From assembly GCF_021532625.1 (NCBI RefSeq), contig NZ_JAKGAR010000001.1:372001-436000 (forward strand): a stretch of 64,000 bases of DNA. Direction: 5' to 3'. Positions within the stretch are counted from its first letter, which is position 1. Each line of letters opens with the position of its first letter. A model generated the notes under the pieces. That model was not told the DNA's origin. It made no database searches and saw only the letters and a program-made list of their open reading frames with translations. Shown one piece after another: positions 45,426 through 53,160 of the stretch. Source of the stretch: Octadecabacter algicola. GTDB taxonomy: Bacteria; Pseudomonadota; Alphaproteobacteria; Rhodobacterales; Rhodobacteraceae. Position numbers and translations under genes: made by a program.

Positions 45426-46544
45426 TCAAATATCCATGCTATATTCGGCGATAAGATGATCGACGATGGTGTTTGTTTTGGTCGCGGTGTCGCCTTGCGT
45501 TGCGTGAAATACGGCGCGTTGGCGTTCGCTACTTGTGCCGTCAGATAGGATGGTCCGCAACCCGTCCAATTCACGCGTGCAGTGTAACGCGTCGGCGTCC
45601 TGTTCAACCAAGTCCATAAGTTCGTTGAACAATTCCGCGTAAGGAACAATTTCGCCGCGGCCAAAGTCTATCAAACCTTTGGTGGTTCCATAGCGCTGTG
45701 CACGCCAACGGTTTTCACGGACCAGAAAAGTGTCATAGCGCCGCCAACGTTGGTTTTTCACACGCAATCGCCACAACATCCGGCATAGACATTGCACCAA
45801 TGCAGCAATCCCGACCGCGTGGCTGAGGCGGGGGGAAACGTCGCAAATACGGGTCTCCAATGTCGGAAAGCTGGCTGAGGGTCGTAAGTCCCACCAGATT
45901 TTCGAGCTGTCCTCAATCACGCCTACATCCACCAAGGCCTGAACAGATCGTTGGTATTCGTCCCAGCTGTCTAGGGTAGGCGGAAGGCCAGTTCGGGGTA
46001 GGTTGTCAAATATTGACAACCGATATGACGCGAGACCCGTATCGTCACCTTGCCAAAACGGCGAGGAGACCGACAACGCAAGAAGATGTGGCAGGAAATA
46101 GGTTAGTTGCCCCATCAGGTCAGCGCGTAAGGCGTTATCGTCCAATCCAACGTGCACATGCATCCCGCAGATCAACATACGTCGCCCGACGCCGCCCAGA
46201 TCGTCATGAAGCTGATTGTAGCGGTCTTTGTCGGTGTGGTGCTGTTCTTTCCAATCCGCGGACGGATGACAAGATGCTGCGATGGGGGTCAAACCATACG
46301 TCGCAGCACAGTCGCGAATGGTACGCCGCAGATGTGCAAGGTCTTCGAACGCGTCGGCGGCGGTCTTGCACACGCCGGTACCGACTTCGATCTGGCATTT
46401 CAGGAACTCGGGGCTGACTTGGCGACCCAGTTTGGTTTGGCATTCGGCCATCATCGCGTCTGGTACGGTCGCCAGCGTGCGCGATTCAATGTCGACCAGA
46501 AGATATTCTTCTTCGATCCCGATTGTGAAATCTGGTTCCGCCAT
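45426..46544 (-). CDS. YbdK-type carboxylate-amine ligase (glutamate-cysteine ligase family 2)
   Basis: 372 aa from the ATG with GGAGG seven bases upstream; a 32-codon upstream extension is not coding-like. Family parts: [13 protein letters not shown] (about 6-18, metal/ATP-binding Glu cluster), [24 protein letters not shown] (about 128-138), the SSPFWQG loop, [15 protein letters not shown] (about 228-242), and [11 protein letters not shown] near the C-terminus. E. coli YbdK has weak glutamate-cysteine ligase activity; the physiological product of this family is unsettled. It is the first gene of a possible three-gene unit with the valine-catabolism pair, although a functional link is not obvious. 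Confidence 0.88.
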   Translation of the reverse strand: MAEPDFTIGIEEEYLLVDIESRTLATVPDAMMAECQTKLGRQVSPEFLKCQIEVGTGVCKTAADAFEDLAHLRRTIRDCAATYGLTPIAASCHPSADWKEQHHTDKDRYNQLHDDLGGVGRRMLICGMHVHVGLDDNALRADLMGQLTYFLPHLLALSVSSPFWQGDDTGLASYRLSIFDNLPRTGLPPTLDSWDEYQRSVQALVDVGVIEDSSKIWWDLRPSASFPTLETRICDVSPRLSHAVGIAALVQCLCRMLWRLRVKNQRWRRYDTFLVRENRWRAQRYGTTKGLIDFGRGEIVPYAELFNELMDLVEQDADALHCTRELDGLRTILSDGTSSERQRAVFHATQGDTATKTNTIVDHLIAEYSMDI

Positions 46545-46637
46545 TGTGCCTCCCTGAAGGATAGAGTGAAGCCCGTTCCCAGAAAACGCAATTCCAAAGC
46601 TAGGGCCGCGACAATGTGTATTATTTCCCAGATCTGA

Positions 46638-46832
46638 CATCTATCATGGGCCTTCAATCCGGGATGTGCCGGAGGCGTTATCCAGGGCGGAAAGAATGCC
46701 TTGATGTGTCAGGCGTATTCGGCCGCTGCGGGGCTGACGCACGAAGACTATATCGATGGAGTTGCGATGGGCTGATGGCCCACTATCGAAGCGTGGTTGT
46801 TTGACCCAGAGCTGCAGGCACTGTCGCGGTAA
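46638..46832 (+). pseudogene. Possible remnant of a protein C-terminus with an internal stop
   Basis: About 64 codons in one frame interrupted by TGA at 46773-46775. The two parts have ordinary amino-acid composition and no start codon with a ribosome-binding site, as expected for a truncated 3' end. I could not name the parent family. Confidence 0.25.
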
Positions 46833-46850
46833 GACAGAGGTTGAAAGAGA

Positions 46851-46878
46851 AACGCCGCGGCCATTTGGGCGCGGCGTT
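46851..46878 (-). terminator. Candidate terminator of the L,D-transpeptidase gene
   Basis: 9-bp perfect stem aacgccgcg/cgcggcgtt with a 10-base loop. On the minus strand it is followed by a pyrimidine-rich tail (tctctttc). Confidence 0.6.
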
Positions 46879-46894
46879 AGTCATTAGAGGCTAG

Positions 46895-47455
46895 TTACAG
46901 AAGTCGGACTTGCGTGCCCACTTCAACGACTGAAAACAGCTCTGCGATGTGTTCGTTATAAAGCCCGATACAACCTGATGAGCTTTGGCGTCCAATTTTG
47001 CGAGTGTCATGGGTGCCGTGGATCAAATAGGCGGGCCAATCGAGGTACATCGCGTGGGTCCCAAGTGGATTGCCCGGCACGCCACCTTCAATGCTTTGTG
47101 GTAGGTCTGGATCTCGTTCGCGCATGGATGCAGTTGGGGTCCAGCTTGGGCCGACCCGTTTGCGTACAATCTGCGAATAGCCACGTCGTGTGAGTTCTTC
47201 GGACATGGGTACGGACGATGGGTACAACCGATAAGTGCCGTCTGCTGCCCAGTAGTGCAGAGCGCGGCTGGCTATGTCCGCAAGGATCGCGCCATTCCCG
47301 AGCGCGCTAAAATGGTCCTGCCATTCCTGCGTGACAAAAGAGGACGCGTTGCGCTGTGGTGCATCTTGGGCCGCCAAGACGGAGGGGGCCGTCAAAAGGG
47401 TCGGGGTCGCCAATGCGGCCGCCCCACCAATCAAAAAGCTACGTTTCGTCTGCAT
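46895..47455 (-). CDS. Periplasmic L,D-transpeptidase (YkuD domain)
   Basis: 186 aa from the ATG with GGAG six bases upstream. A signal peptide with a possible twin-arginine-like basic start (KRSFLIGGAAALATPTLL) ends at about residue 29. The YkuD domain carries the catalytic motif HGTHDTRKIG followed by SSSGCIGLYN with the nucleophilic cysteine (about 163). Such enzymes form 3-3 crosslinks in peptidoglycan or attach proteins to it. At 186 aa it is a minimal one-domain form. Monocistronic on the minus strand with a terminator downstream. Confidence 0.9.
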   Translation of the reverse strand: MQTKRSFLIGGAAALATPTLLTAPSVLAAQDAPQRNASSFVTQEWQDHFSALGNGAILADIASRALHYWAADGTYRLYPSSVPMSEELTRRGYSQIVRKRVGPSWTPTASMRERDPDLPQSIEGGVPGNPLGTHAMYLDWPAYLIHGTHDTRKIGRQSSSGCIGLYNEHIAELFSVVEVGTQVRLL

Positions 47456-47623
47456 GCTTTGCTCCATTCGTTTGTACCTGTGCTGTCACACGAACAGGGT
47501 TGGATCAATCCAAACCGTGTCACACTCGCGTGAAGCAGGCGAGTATTGGCCCATTACGATATGGTGGTCTGGATTTAAGAAAATGCACGCGTTTGACGTA
47601 TTCTAGTCAGTAGCGGGCAATGA

Positions 47624-48067
47624 TTATTCGGACCGTGCAGCGGTGTTCTCGGATAGGCTGTCGACCAGCTCGATAAGATCTTCTCTCCGTCCGCCTAGAA
47701 TATGCAATGCGTTATCAAGCGTAAAAGCCGTGCGAATGATTGTCGTCTTTGACCATTCCCATGGCCTTCGGGCCATTTCTGCCATTTCAGCGGCGGGCCC
47801 TTCAGGTGCGTAGAATACAAATAATTGTTCACCAATATTTTGCGGGTAAATATCCGCCAACTGAGCCATGAACGCGAGGTACTTGGGATAATCAATATCG
47901 TAACTGCTGACCCGGCTGAAATCGAAAAAATGTGTCATGCCAGGTTCGACGGATGGCTCTTTTGCAAAACGAGTGGCTGCAGAAATGAGCTCGTCGGCTG
48001 TTATGTGGCCATGATAATAAATGACCGCCAAAGATGGATTGGATAGAAATGTATAGTCAACCGGCAT
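47624..48067 (-). CDS. Hypothetical protein, 147 aa (STAS-like fold possible)
   Basis: The start was set at MPVDYTFL because GGTGA lies upstream; an ATG twelve codons earlier is the alternative. The pattern of alternating strands and helices (SLAVIYYHGHITADELISAA, THFFDFSRVSSYDIDYPKYL, LFVFYAPEGPAAEMAEMARR) resembles SpoIIAA/STAS-like proteins that sense or relay signals. This is a weak resemblance. No membrane segment. Base composition is more AT-rich around this gene than in the neighbours. Confidence 0.5.
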   Translation of the reverse strand: MPVDYTFLSNPSLAVIYYHGHITADELISAATRFAKEPSVEPGMTHFFDFSRVSSYDIDYPKYLAFMAQLADIYPQNIGEQLFVFYAPEGPAAEMAEMARRPWEWSKTTIIRTAFTLDNALHILGGRREDLIELVDSLSENTAARSE

Positions 48068-48224
48068 AACGTCGTTCACCCCAACCAATAAACGCCCAGT
48101 CATTTATCGTTAAGTAATTCTAACGATCAAATGCTTCTCCTGGAAAGGTTTTTGTAAATATCGCCTTTGTGTAGGTTTCTCAAAGAGCTTTTGAAAATGA
48201 CTAATTGTTTTGCCGTTTGCCTTC

Positions 48225-48255
48225 TTGACAGGCACGGGGGCCAAGGGCGTAGGCT
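48225..48255 (+). promoter_or_regulatory. Possible promoter of the CBS-protein gene
   Basis: A perfect -35 hexamer TTGACA (48225-48230) is followed 19 bases later by TAGGCT, a weak -10. The gene starts 30 bp downstream. The long spacer makes the call tentative. Confidence 0.3.
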
Positions 48256-48284
48256 AGTGGCAGAGAAAACATAAGGAATCTGCC

Positions 48285-48722
48285 ATGCTTGTATCCCAAA
48301 TCCTCAAGTCCAAAGCGCAAGACGGCGTGTTGACTTTGACGTCAGACGCATCAGTTGGTGAAGCCGCTGAAGTCATGTCAACCAAGAGGATTGGTACGAT
48401 TGTGGTGAGTGACGATGGCGGCGCCACGGCAGCAGGTATCTTGTCGGAACGCGATATCGTGCGCAATTTGGGTACGTCGGGGACGTCCTGCCTTACGGGG
48501 ACGGTCGGGGACATGATGACCAAGAAACTGGTGACATGTGGTCCGTCTGACACCTCGTTGTCGGTCCTTGAAAGCATGACCGAAGGGCGGTTCCGCCACA
48601 TGCCAGTTTTGGACGACGGGAAACTTGTCGGATTGGTTTCGATCGGCGATGCGGTCAAAGCGCGGCTTGCCGAATTGGCGATGGAAAGAGATGCCCTTGA
48701 AGGCATGGTCATGGGCCACTAG
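48285..48722 (+). CDS. Tandem CBS-domain protein
   Basis: 145 aa, almost entirely two CBS domains: residues about 8-65 (DASVGEAAEVMSTKRIGTIV, AAGILSERDIVRNL) and about 74-130 (MTKKLVTCGPSDTSLSVL, RFRHMPVLDDGKLVGLVS). Stand-alone CBS pairs bind adenine nucleotides such as AMP, ATP or NAD and act as energy or redox sensors for partner enzymes. The partner here is unknown. The next gene is coaD, an ATP-using CoA synthesis enzyme, 62 bp downstream on the same strand, so cotranscription is likely. Confidence 0.9.
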   Translation: MLVSQILKSKAQDGVLTLTSDASVGEAAEVMSTKRIGTIVVSDDGGATAAGILSERDIVRNLGTSGTSCLTGTVGDMMTKKLVTCGPSDTSLSVLESMTEGRFRHMPVLDDGKLVGLVSIGDAVKARLAELAMERDALEGMVMGH

Positions 48723-48784
48723 AACGCCTGCCAACACTGGGAGGCGAGGAAAGACACCTCGCATTGGCTTTTTGGGGAACATCT

Positions 48785-49285
48785 ATGCGCATCGGTCTTT
48801 ATCCAGGGACGTTTGATCCCGTAACACTTGGGCATTTAGACATTATTCAGCGTGCTTGTTCGCTGGTGGATAAGCTGGTTATTGGCGTCGCGATCAACCG
48901 CGACAAAGGGCCGATGTTTTCGTTGGAAGAACGTGTTGCGATGATTGAGGCGGAATGCACCGCGTTATCCGCCAAGACAGGCTGCGAGATCGTCGCCCAT
49001 CCGTTTGAAAATCTGTTGATTGATTGCGCTAAAGACGTGGGTGCGTCCATTATCGTCCGTGGCCTTCGGGCTGTGGCGGACTTTGAGTATGAATATCAAA
49101 TGGTTGGCATGAACCGCCAGTTAGATGCCAGTGTGGAAACTGTGTTCTTGATGGCGGATGCCCAACATCAGGCGATCGCCAGCAAGCTGGTGAAAGAAAT
49201 TGCGCGTCTTGACGGGGATGTCAGCAAGTTTGTGACACCTGCTGTCAATACGGCCCTCAAAGAACGGCTGCAAAAACCGTCTTGA
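48785..49285 (+). CDS. coaD: Pantetheine-phosphate adenylyltransferase
   Basis: 166 aa from ATG 48785 (GGGGAA upstream), matching the family length near 160. CoaD makes dephospho-CoA from 4'-phosphopantetheine and ATP, the fourth step of CoA synthesis. Motifs: nucleotidyltransferase YPGTFDPVTLGHLDII (T/HxGH) at residues 6-21, KSGC-type region replaced by INRDKGPMFSLEERV, RGLRAVADFEYEYQM (about 90-104) and the ISSSxVKE-like AIASKLVKEIARLDG. Full length with no oddities. Terminator downstream. Confidence 0.95.
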   Translation: MRIGLYPGTFDPVTLGHLDIIQRACSLVDKLVIGVAINRDKGPMFSLEERVAMIEAECTALSAKTGCEIVAHPFENLLIDCAKDVGASIIVRGLRAVADFEYEYQMVGMNRQLDASVETVFLMADAQHQAIASKLVKEIARLDGDVSKFVTPAVNTALKERLQKPS

Positions 49286-49291
49286 ATCGAA

Positions 49292-49321
49292 AACGCCCCA
49301 CCGATTGACGGGCGGGGCGTT
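49292..49321 (+). terminator. Hairpin terminator after coaD
   Basis: Stem aacgcccc/ggggcgtt with an additional inner ccg/cgg pair. A-rich before and only weakly T-rich after, so it may also serve the minus-strand gene whose stop lies at 49348. Confidence 0.6.
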
Positions 49322-49347
49322 GAATGTCTGTTAAGCCGAATGTTGGC

Positions 49348-49509
49348 TTAGCCGTAGACTGCGCGCGTTGCGATCTTGTCAGCGTCGGATGGGAAAATCC
49401 CGAGATCTTCAATCGCAAATTCTGTTGGCAGATGTGCGATTGCGTCACGTGTCCGGTTGTAAGCTGCACGTTTTGCGAGGCGGTCACGGAGTGTGTTCAT
49501 CAATGTCAT
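49348..49509 (-). CDS. Small basic protein, 53 aa, DUF1127-like
   Basis: Start ATG with AGGAGA seven bases upstream. The sequence (TLMNTLRDRLAKRAAYNRTR, then LPTEFAIEDLGIFPSDADKI) resembles the short DUF1127 proteins of alphaproteobacteria: an amphipathic basic helix and an acidic IEDLGI segment. The fit is partial, as DUF1127 proteins usually have L-x-D-I-G-L-x-R. Some DUF1127 proteins act in RNA turnover and carbon or phosphate homeostasis, which may not transfer to this one. Confidence 0.6.
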   Translation of the reverse strand: MTLMNTLRDRLAKRAAYNRTRDAIAHLPTEFAIEDLGIFPSDADKIATRAVYG

Positions 49510-49684
49510 GTCTATCTCCTTGGTTCGGTTTGTTTGTTGTCTTGCCATTCAACATAGAGATGCTGCGCTGCAGCGGTAGCGCTATAATTTCAAAGCCCGT
49601 TATGCGCTGAGCGCATGGGTGTGTGGTAACGCATTGAAATTAAATGATTCTGAATTTCGGGAGATCGCGAACGAACAGCGAAAC

Positions 49685-49714
49685 AAAAAAGGCCTCCCGA
49701 TCGGGAGGCCTTTT
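49685..49714. terminator. Bidirectional terminator downstream of gap
   Basis: A perfect 20-bp palindrome (ggcctcccga/tcgggaggcc, 49691-49710) with aaaaaa before and tttt after. It ends the gap transcript on the minus strand. Confidence 0.88.
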
Positions 49715-49737
49715 AAGGAATTAATTGAGGGTCGATC

Positions 49738-50739
49738 TTAGATCAATTTGCCCATTGCAACAGCTGTATCGCTCATCCGGTTGGAGAAGCCCCACTCGTT
49801 GTCATACCACGTCAGGATACGTACCATGTTGCCTTCGAGAACCTTCGTCTGGTCCATGTGGAAGATGGAGGACGCTGGATCGTGGTTGAAGTCACAGCTG
49901 ACCATTGGAAGGTCCGTGTAATCCAAAACGCCTTTCAATGGGCCATCAGCCGCTGTGCGGATCGCAGCGTTGACTTCTTCAACTGTCGTGTCGCGTGACG
50001 CCTCAAACGTCAGATCAACAACGGAGACGTTTGGTGTTGGAACGCGGATCGAAACACCGTCCAGCTTTCCGTTCAGTTCCGGAAGAACAAGACCTACAGC
50101 CTTTGCGGCGCCTGTGCTTGTCGGGATCATGGACAAAGCCGCAGCGCGCGCGCGGTAGAGGTCTTTGTGCATTGTATCCAGTGTCGGTTGGTCACCTGTA
50201 TAGCTGTGGATTGTTGTCATAAAGCCTTTGTTGATGCCGATTGCATCGTTGAGGACTTTCGCAACAGGGGACAGACAGTTCGTTGTGCAAGATGCATTAG
50301 AAACAACGATGTCGTCGGCCGTTAGAAGGTGATCGTTGACGCCGAACACGATTGTTTTGTCGGCATCTTTACCTGGCGCAGAAATCAGAACGCGGGAGGA
50401 ACCGTTCTCAAGGTGCGCCTGGCAGGCTTCTTTGCTTGTGAAGATGCCGGTGCATTCGAGCACGATATCAACATCGCCCCATGGCAAGTCAGCAGGGTTA
50501 CGCAATGCAGTTACGCGCATTGGGCCACGGCCAACGTCGATGGTGTCTTCTGTGGTTGTAACGGTCGCTGGGAAACGGCCATGAACAGAGTCAAATCGCA
50601 ACAGGTGTGCGTTTGTTTCTACAGGTCCAAGATCGTTGATGGCGATTACTTCGATGTCAGTACGGCCGGATTCGATAATTGCGCGCAATACGTTGCGGCC
50701 GATGCGGCCAAAGCCGTTAATTGCTACTTTTACGGTCAT
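49738..50739 (-). CDS. gap: Type I glyceraldehyde-3-phosphate dehydrogenase, NAD-type (copy 1)
   Basis: 333 aa from the ATG with GGAGG upstream. It converts glyceraldehyde 3-phosphate to 1,3-bisphosphoglycerate. NAD fold INGFGRIGR (7-15); the residue after the second strand is Asp36 (VIAINDLGP), which accepts the adenosine ribose hydroxyls of NAD and disfavours NADP. Active site [12 protein letters not shown] with the catalytic Cys (about 154), and substrate-binding [15 protein letters not shown]-terminal [12 protein letters not shown] is standard. It is the last gene of a four-gene minus-strand run with a second gap and two membrane-protein genes. One GTTAGCGCTAAC-like site lies 52 bp upstream of its start. 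Confidence 0.95.
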   Translation of the reverse strand: MTVKVAINGFGRIGRNVLRAIIESGRTDIEVIAINDLGPVETNAHLLRFDSVHGRFPATVTTTEDTIDVGRGPMRVTALRNPADLPWGDVDIVLECTGIFTSKEACQAHLENGSSRVLISAPGKDADKTIVFGVNDHLLTADDIVVSNASCTTNCLSPVAKVLNDAIGINKGFMTTIHSYTGDQPTLDTMHKDLYRARAAALSMIPTSTGAAKAVGLVLPELNGKLDGVSIRVPTPNVSVVDLTFEASRDTTVEEVNAAIRTAADGPLKGVLDYTDLPMVSCDFNHDPASSIFHMDQTKVLEGNMVRILTWYDNEWGFSNRMSDTAVAMGKLI

Positions 50740-50790
50740 GGGAGCCTCCACAGTTTGGTCAGCGAAACGTGGCGTCGGAATGCAGCCACT

Positions 50791-50802
50791 GTTGGCGCTA
50801 AC
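50791..50802. promoter_or_regulatory. LacI/CceR-like operator upstream of gap copy 1
   Basis: GTTGGCGCTAAC differs by one base from the perfect palindrome GTTAGCGCTAAC. It lies 52 bp upstream of the gap start codon. The same kind of site occurs three times before the second gap gene. CG-centred palindromes of this sort are bound by LacI-family regulators; the Rhodobacteraceae carbon regulator CceR has a similar reported motif. Confidence 0.5.
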
Positions 50803-50841
50803 ATCCCCAAAATCGCGGGAAGGTCAACCCATGGAGGCGTT

Positions 50842-50985
50842 TTAGCGCCAGATCGCGAGATAGTTGATCAGCTCTATACCTTTTTTGGCAAGAAATACCC
50901 CAGCGTCTAGATGCAGGACATAATGATCCAGTACAAAAAAGCCTACGATAAGCAGGATAAGGATGATCGAGAGTTTAGTGGTCAT
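50842..50985 (-). CDS. 47-aa single-helix membrane peptide between the gap genes
   Basis: An ATG-started frame whose start overlaps the stop of the 276-aa gene by four bases (ATGA). The N-terminus is a hydrophobic helix (LSIILILLIVGFFVLDHYVL, about 5-24), followed by a mixed segment ending in NYLAIWR. Small proteins of this kind occur next to gap in other Rhodobacteraceae and are sometimes mislabelled as GAPDH. A role is unknown. The overlap and the position inside a gap cluster support real translation. Confidence 0.7.
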   Translation of the reverse strand: MTTKLSIILILLIVGFFVLDHYVLHLDAGVFLAKKGIELINYLAIWR

Positions 50986-51812
50986 GGTCCGACTGCGTAC
51001 AGCTTTCCGTCTGGATATTGAAGGCGTATTTCGATCAGTTCCAAGGCTCCCGACGGTGTGCGGTAATAAATCTTTGCCGAATAGCCCGGTGTGATTGTGG
51101 GCCAGTAGGACGGCAGAGGCGGGTTTGGAGGGATGATTGGAGTGCGATTGACCGGAGGGGCCGTATCGAGCTCCTCGATGGTGGTGGCTGGGGCTGCCTG
51201 TTCAGTGGCGGGCGTGGGATCGGTGTGTGGTGGTTGCTCGTACCGAGTGCGTACCGATAGTCGATTTGCATTGGGGTCGATGGTGACCGTTTCGGTGCCG
51301 TCGAGGGCAACGTTAATCGAGACGCCTTCGTAGGTGCCGAACCGCTCGAAATGTGCTGCTTTTGCTCGTTTCTGATCTATTAGGGTCCAGCTGACGATGA
51401 TTATCAGCATGCCGATCAGGCCCAGCATTCTGATTATGAACAGGATTTCCAGTTTGCGATCCAAGTCGGCCAAACGGGGGCTTTGGACGTTGCCACTTTT
51501 ATAGGCGGCGTCCAATGTGTGGGCTTTGGCAGCGCCGGACGGCGCTACGGCGATCGGGACATAGGGCGCTGTTTCGACGCGGGCCAGAAGCCGAGGTGTG
51601 TACCCGGCCAAAATGGCCATACCAACAATGCCGAAGAAGACGGCCAAAGTCATACCTGTCGCCCGATCCTCCACGAAGAAAGCGTTGTAGAGGGAAAAGA
51701 AAACCGCGGCATACCCTAGAGCAGTGCGCAGCAGGCTATATCTCAGGCGCCATGCTTGACGCCGTTCCTGTGCAGCGATCTGAAAGTCCGAATAGTTGTT
51801 TGCGTCCGGCAT
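50982..51812 (-). CDS. Membrane protein of unknown function, 276 aa, between the gap genes
   Basis: Three hydrophobic segments (about 31-47, 54-71 and 123-142) are separated by a cytoplasmic or periplasmic loop with a YKSGNVQSPRLADLD-like region. The C-terminal 130 residues are soluble: a beta-like stretch (GVSINVALDGTETVTIDP), a Pro/Thr-rich linker (about 195-225), and a final segment with YYRTPSGALELIEIRLQYPD. No family is recognised. It lies 53 bp downstream of the second gap gene and overlaps the start of the 47-aa peptide, so the run probably is cotranscribed. Confidence 0.7.
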   Translation of the reverse strand: MPDANNYSDFQIAAQERRQAWRLRYSLLRTALGYAAVFFSLYNAFFVEDRATGMTLAVFFGIVGMAILAGYTPRLLARVETAPYVPIAVAPSGAAKAHTLDAAYKSGNVQSPRLADLDRKLEILFIIRMLGLIGMLIIIVSWTLIDQKRAKAAHFERFGTYEGVSINVALDGTETVTIDPNANRLSVRTRYEQPPHTDPTPATEQAAPATTIEELDTAPPVNRTPIIPPNPPLPSYWPTITPGYSAKIYYRTPSGALELIEIRLQYPDGKLYAVGP

Positions 51813-51865
51813 CTACAGGCTCCTGTCATACAGGCAGTAGCACCGCATTTGGGCGAGAGTTTGAC

Positions 51866-52867
51866 CTAGTTCAAACGACCCATATGGGCGGCAACATCAG
51901 CCATACGCACAGAGAAACCCCATTCGTTGTCATACCATGCCAGCACCCGCACGGTGCGCCCGCCGATGACTTTGGTCTGATCAGGCGCAAAGATCGAGGA
52001 GTGCGGCGTGTGGTTGAAGTCGATCGAAACTTTGGGTTCTGGATCGTAAGACATCACCATGCCCATGTGACCGGAACAGGCTTCTGCGACGACTTCGTTA
52101 ACGTCTGCAACAGTCACGTCTTTGGCCGCTTCAAATGTCAGGTCAACGCAAGACACGTTCGGGGTCGGGACCCGCATCGCTGTGCCGTCCAGTTTGCCAG
52201 CCATTTCCGGTAGCACCAAAGACAGGGCTTTCGCCGCGCCTGTGGATGTCGGGATCATTGCCATCGCCGCAGCTCGTGCGCGGTACAGATCGCTGTGGCG
52301 GCGGTCCAAGGTTGGCTGGTCGCCTGTGTAGCTGTGAATTGTCGTCATCAAACCGCGATCAATGCCGATTGACTCGTTCAACACTTTGACCAGCGGCGCG
52401 AGACAGTTTGTCGTGCAGGAGCCGTTGGACACCATGCGGTCCTGCTTTTCCAGATCGCGGTGGTTCACGCCGTAAACGATGGTTTTATCGACGTTCGTTG
52501 CAGGGGCAGAGATCAGTACCTTGCCCGCTCCGCGTTCGAGGTGCACTTTGGATTTTTCACCGTCGTTAAACTGGCCCGTGCATTCTAGAACCACATCGCA
52601 GCCATCCCAATCCAATTCGTTAGGATCGTATGTCGACATCATGTCGATCGGGCCACGCCCAAGGTCGAGCTTGCCGTCATTGACCGTGATCTCACCCGGA
52701 AAGCGACCGTGAACACTGTCATAACGCAGCAGGTGCGCATTGGTTTCGACGGGACCTGTCGCGTTGATCTTGACGACTTGAATGTCGTTACGCGCGCTTT
52801 CAGCGATGTGAGAAAGCGTGCAGCGGCCAATTCGGCCAAATCCGTTGATACCTACAGTGACGGTCAT
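51866..52867 (-). CDS. gapB: Type I glyceraldehyde-3-phosphate dehydrogenase, probable NADP-type (copy 2)
   Basis: 333 aa. All catalytic parts are intact: [21 protein letters not shown] with the nucleophilic Cys, [11 protein letters not shown] and [12 protein letters not shown]. The cofactor-selecting position is Ala36 (VVKINATGP) in place of the Asp of NAD-specific enzymes. Bacillus subtilis GapB, which prefers NADP and works in gluconeogenesis, shows the same Asp-to-Ala change, so an anabolic or NADPH-linked role is predicted. The two copies are clearly paralogous but not recent duplicates; they differ across the N-terminal third and in helix regions. Three operator-like sites lie upstream. 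The symbol follows the Bacillus naming by analogy. Confidence 0.85.
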   Translation of the reverse strand: MTVTVGINGFGRIGRCTLSHIAESARNDIQVVKINATGPVETNAHLLRYDSVHGRFPGEITVNDGKLDLGRGPIDMMSTYDPNELDWDGCDVVLECTGQFNDGEKSKVHLERGAGKVLISAPATNVDKTIVYGVNHRDLEKQDRMVSNGSCTTNCLAPLVKVLNESIGIDRGLMTTIHSYTGDQPTLDRRHSDLYRARAAAMAMIPTSTGAAKALSLVLPEMAGKLDGTAMRVPTPNVSCVDLTFEAAKDVTVADVNEVVAEACSGHMGMVMSYDPEPKVSIDFNHTPHSSIFAPDQTKVIGGRTVRVLAWYDNEWGFSVRMADVAAHMGRLN

Positions 52868-52953
52868 GTGTGAGTTCCCTCAGGTTTTCGATTTGCCTTG
52901 TTCTAGGGGGATGCTGTTCTGTGACCAAGTAAAATATGATGATGTTTCAGTAT

Positions 52954-53028
52954 GTTAGCGTTAACCGTGCCGTCCCGCGACAGGTTTGCGCTAACACTTT
53001 TGGACGGTCTAGCGACGTTTGCGCTAAC
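52954..53028. promoter_or_regulatory. Three LacI/CceR-like operators upstream of gap copy 2
   Basis: GTTAGCGTTAAC (52954-52965), GTTTGCGCTAAC (52984-52995) and GTTTGCGCTAAC (53017-53028) each differ by one base from GTTAGCGCTAAC. Starts are 30 and 33 bp apart, close to three helical turns, so bound dimers would lie roughly on one face of the DNA. The array sits 87-161 bp upstream of the gap copy 2 start and also faces the divergent DUF808 gene. Confidence 0.55.
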
Positions 53029-53160
53029 CGTTGGAGCAATTGCAGCATTCTTACCGCCGTAAAGAATCAGCGCACGATCAAACACGGCTGTACCCACGTC
53101 AGGCCTTGCGGCCCGCGCTGTGATGGCTAATTTGGCGCAACACCAGTTGGAGACTTAAAG

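Larger units (their letters stand above)
46545..46894. other. Intergenic stretch with a possible decayed gene end
   Basis: 350 bases without an intact gene. In one plus-strand frame (46638-46832) a coding-like sequence GVIQGGKNALMCQAYSAAAG... runs to a TGA at 46773 and continues in frame as WPTIEAWLFDPELQALSR to a TAA. The composition looks like a gene remnant with one nonsense mutation. The family is not recognised. A minus-strand terminator for the L,D-transpeptidase gene lies at 46851-46878. Confidence 0.35.

Noticed and set aside
48225-48255. Strong sigma-70 promoter before the CBS gene
   Set aside because: The -35 is perfect but the -10 is poor and the spacer long, so it is listed only at low confidence and not as a finding.
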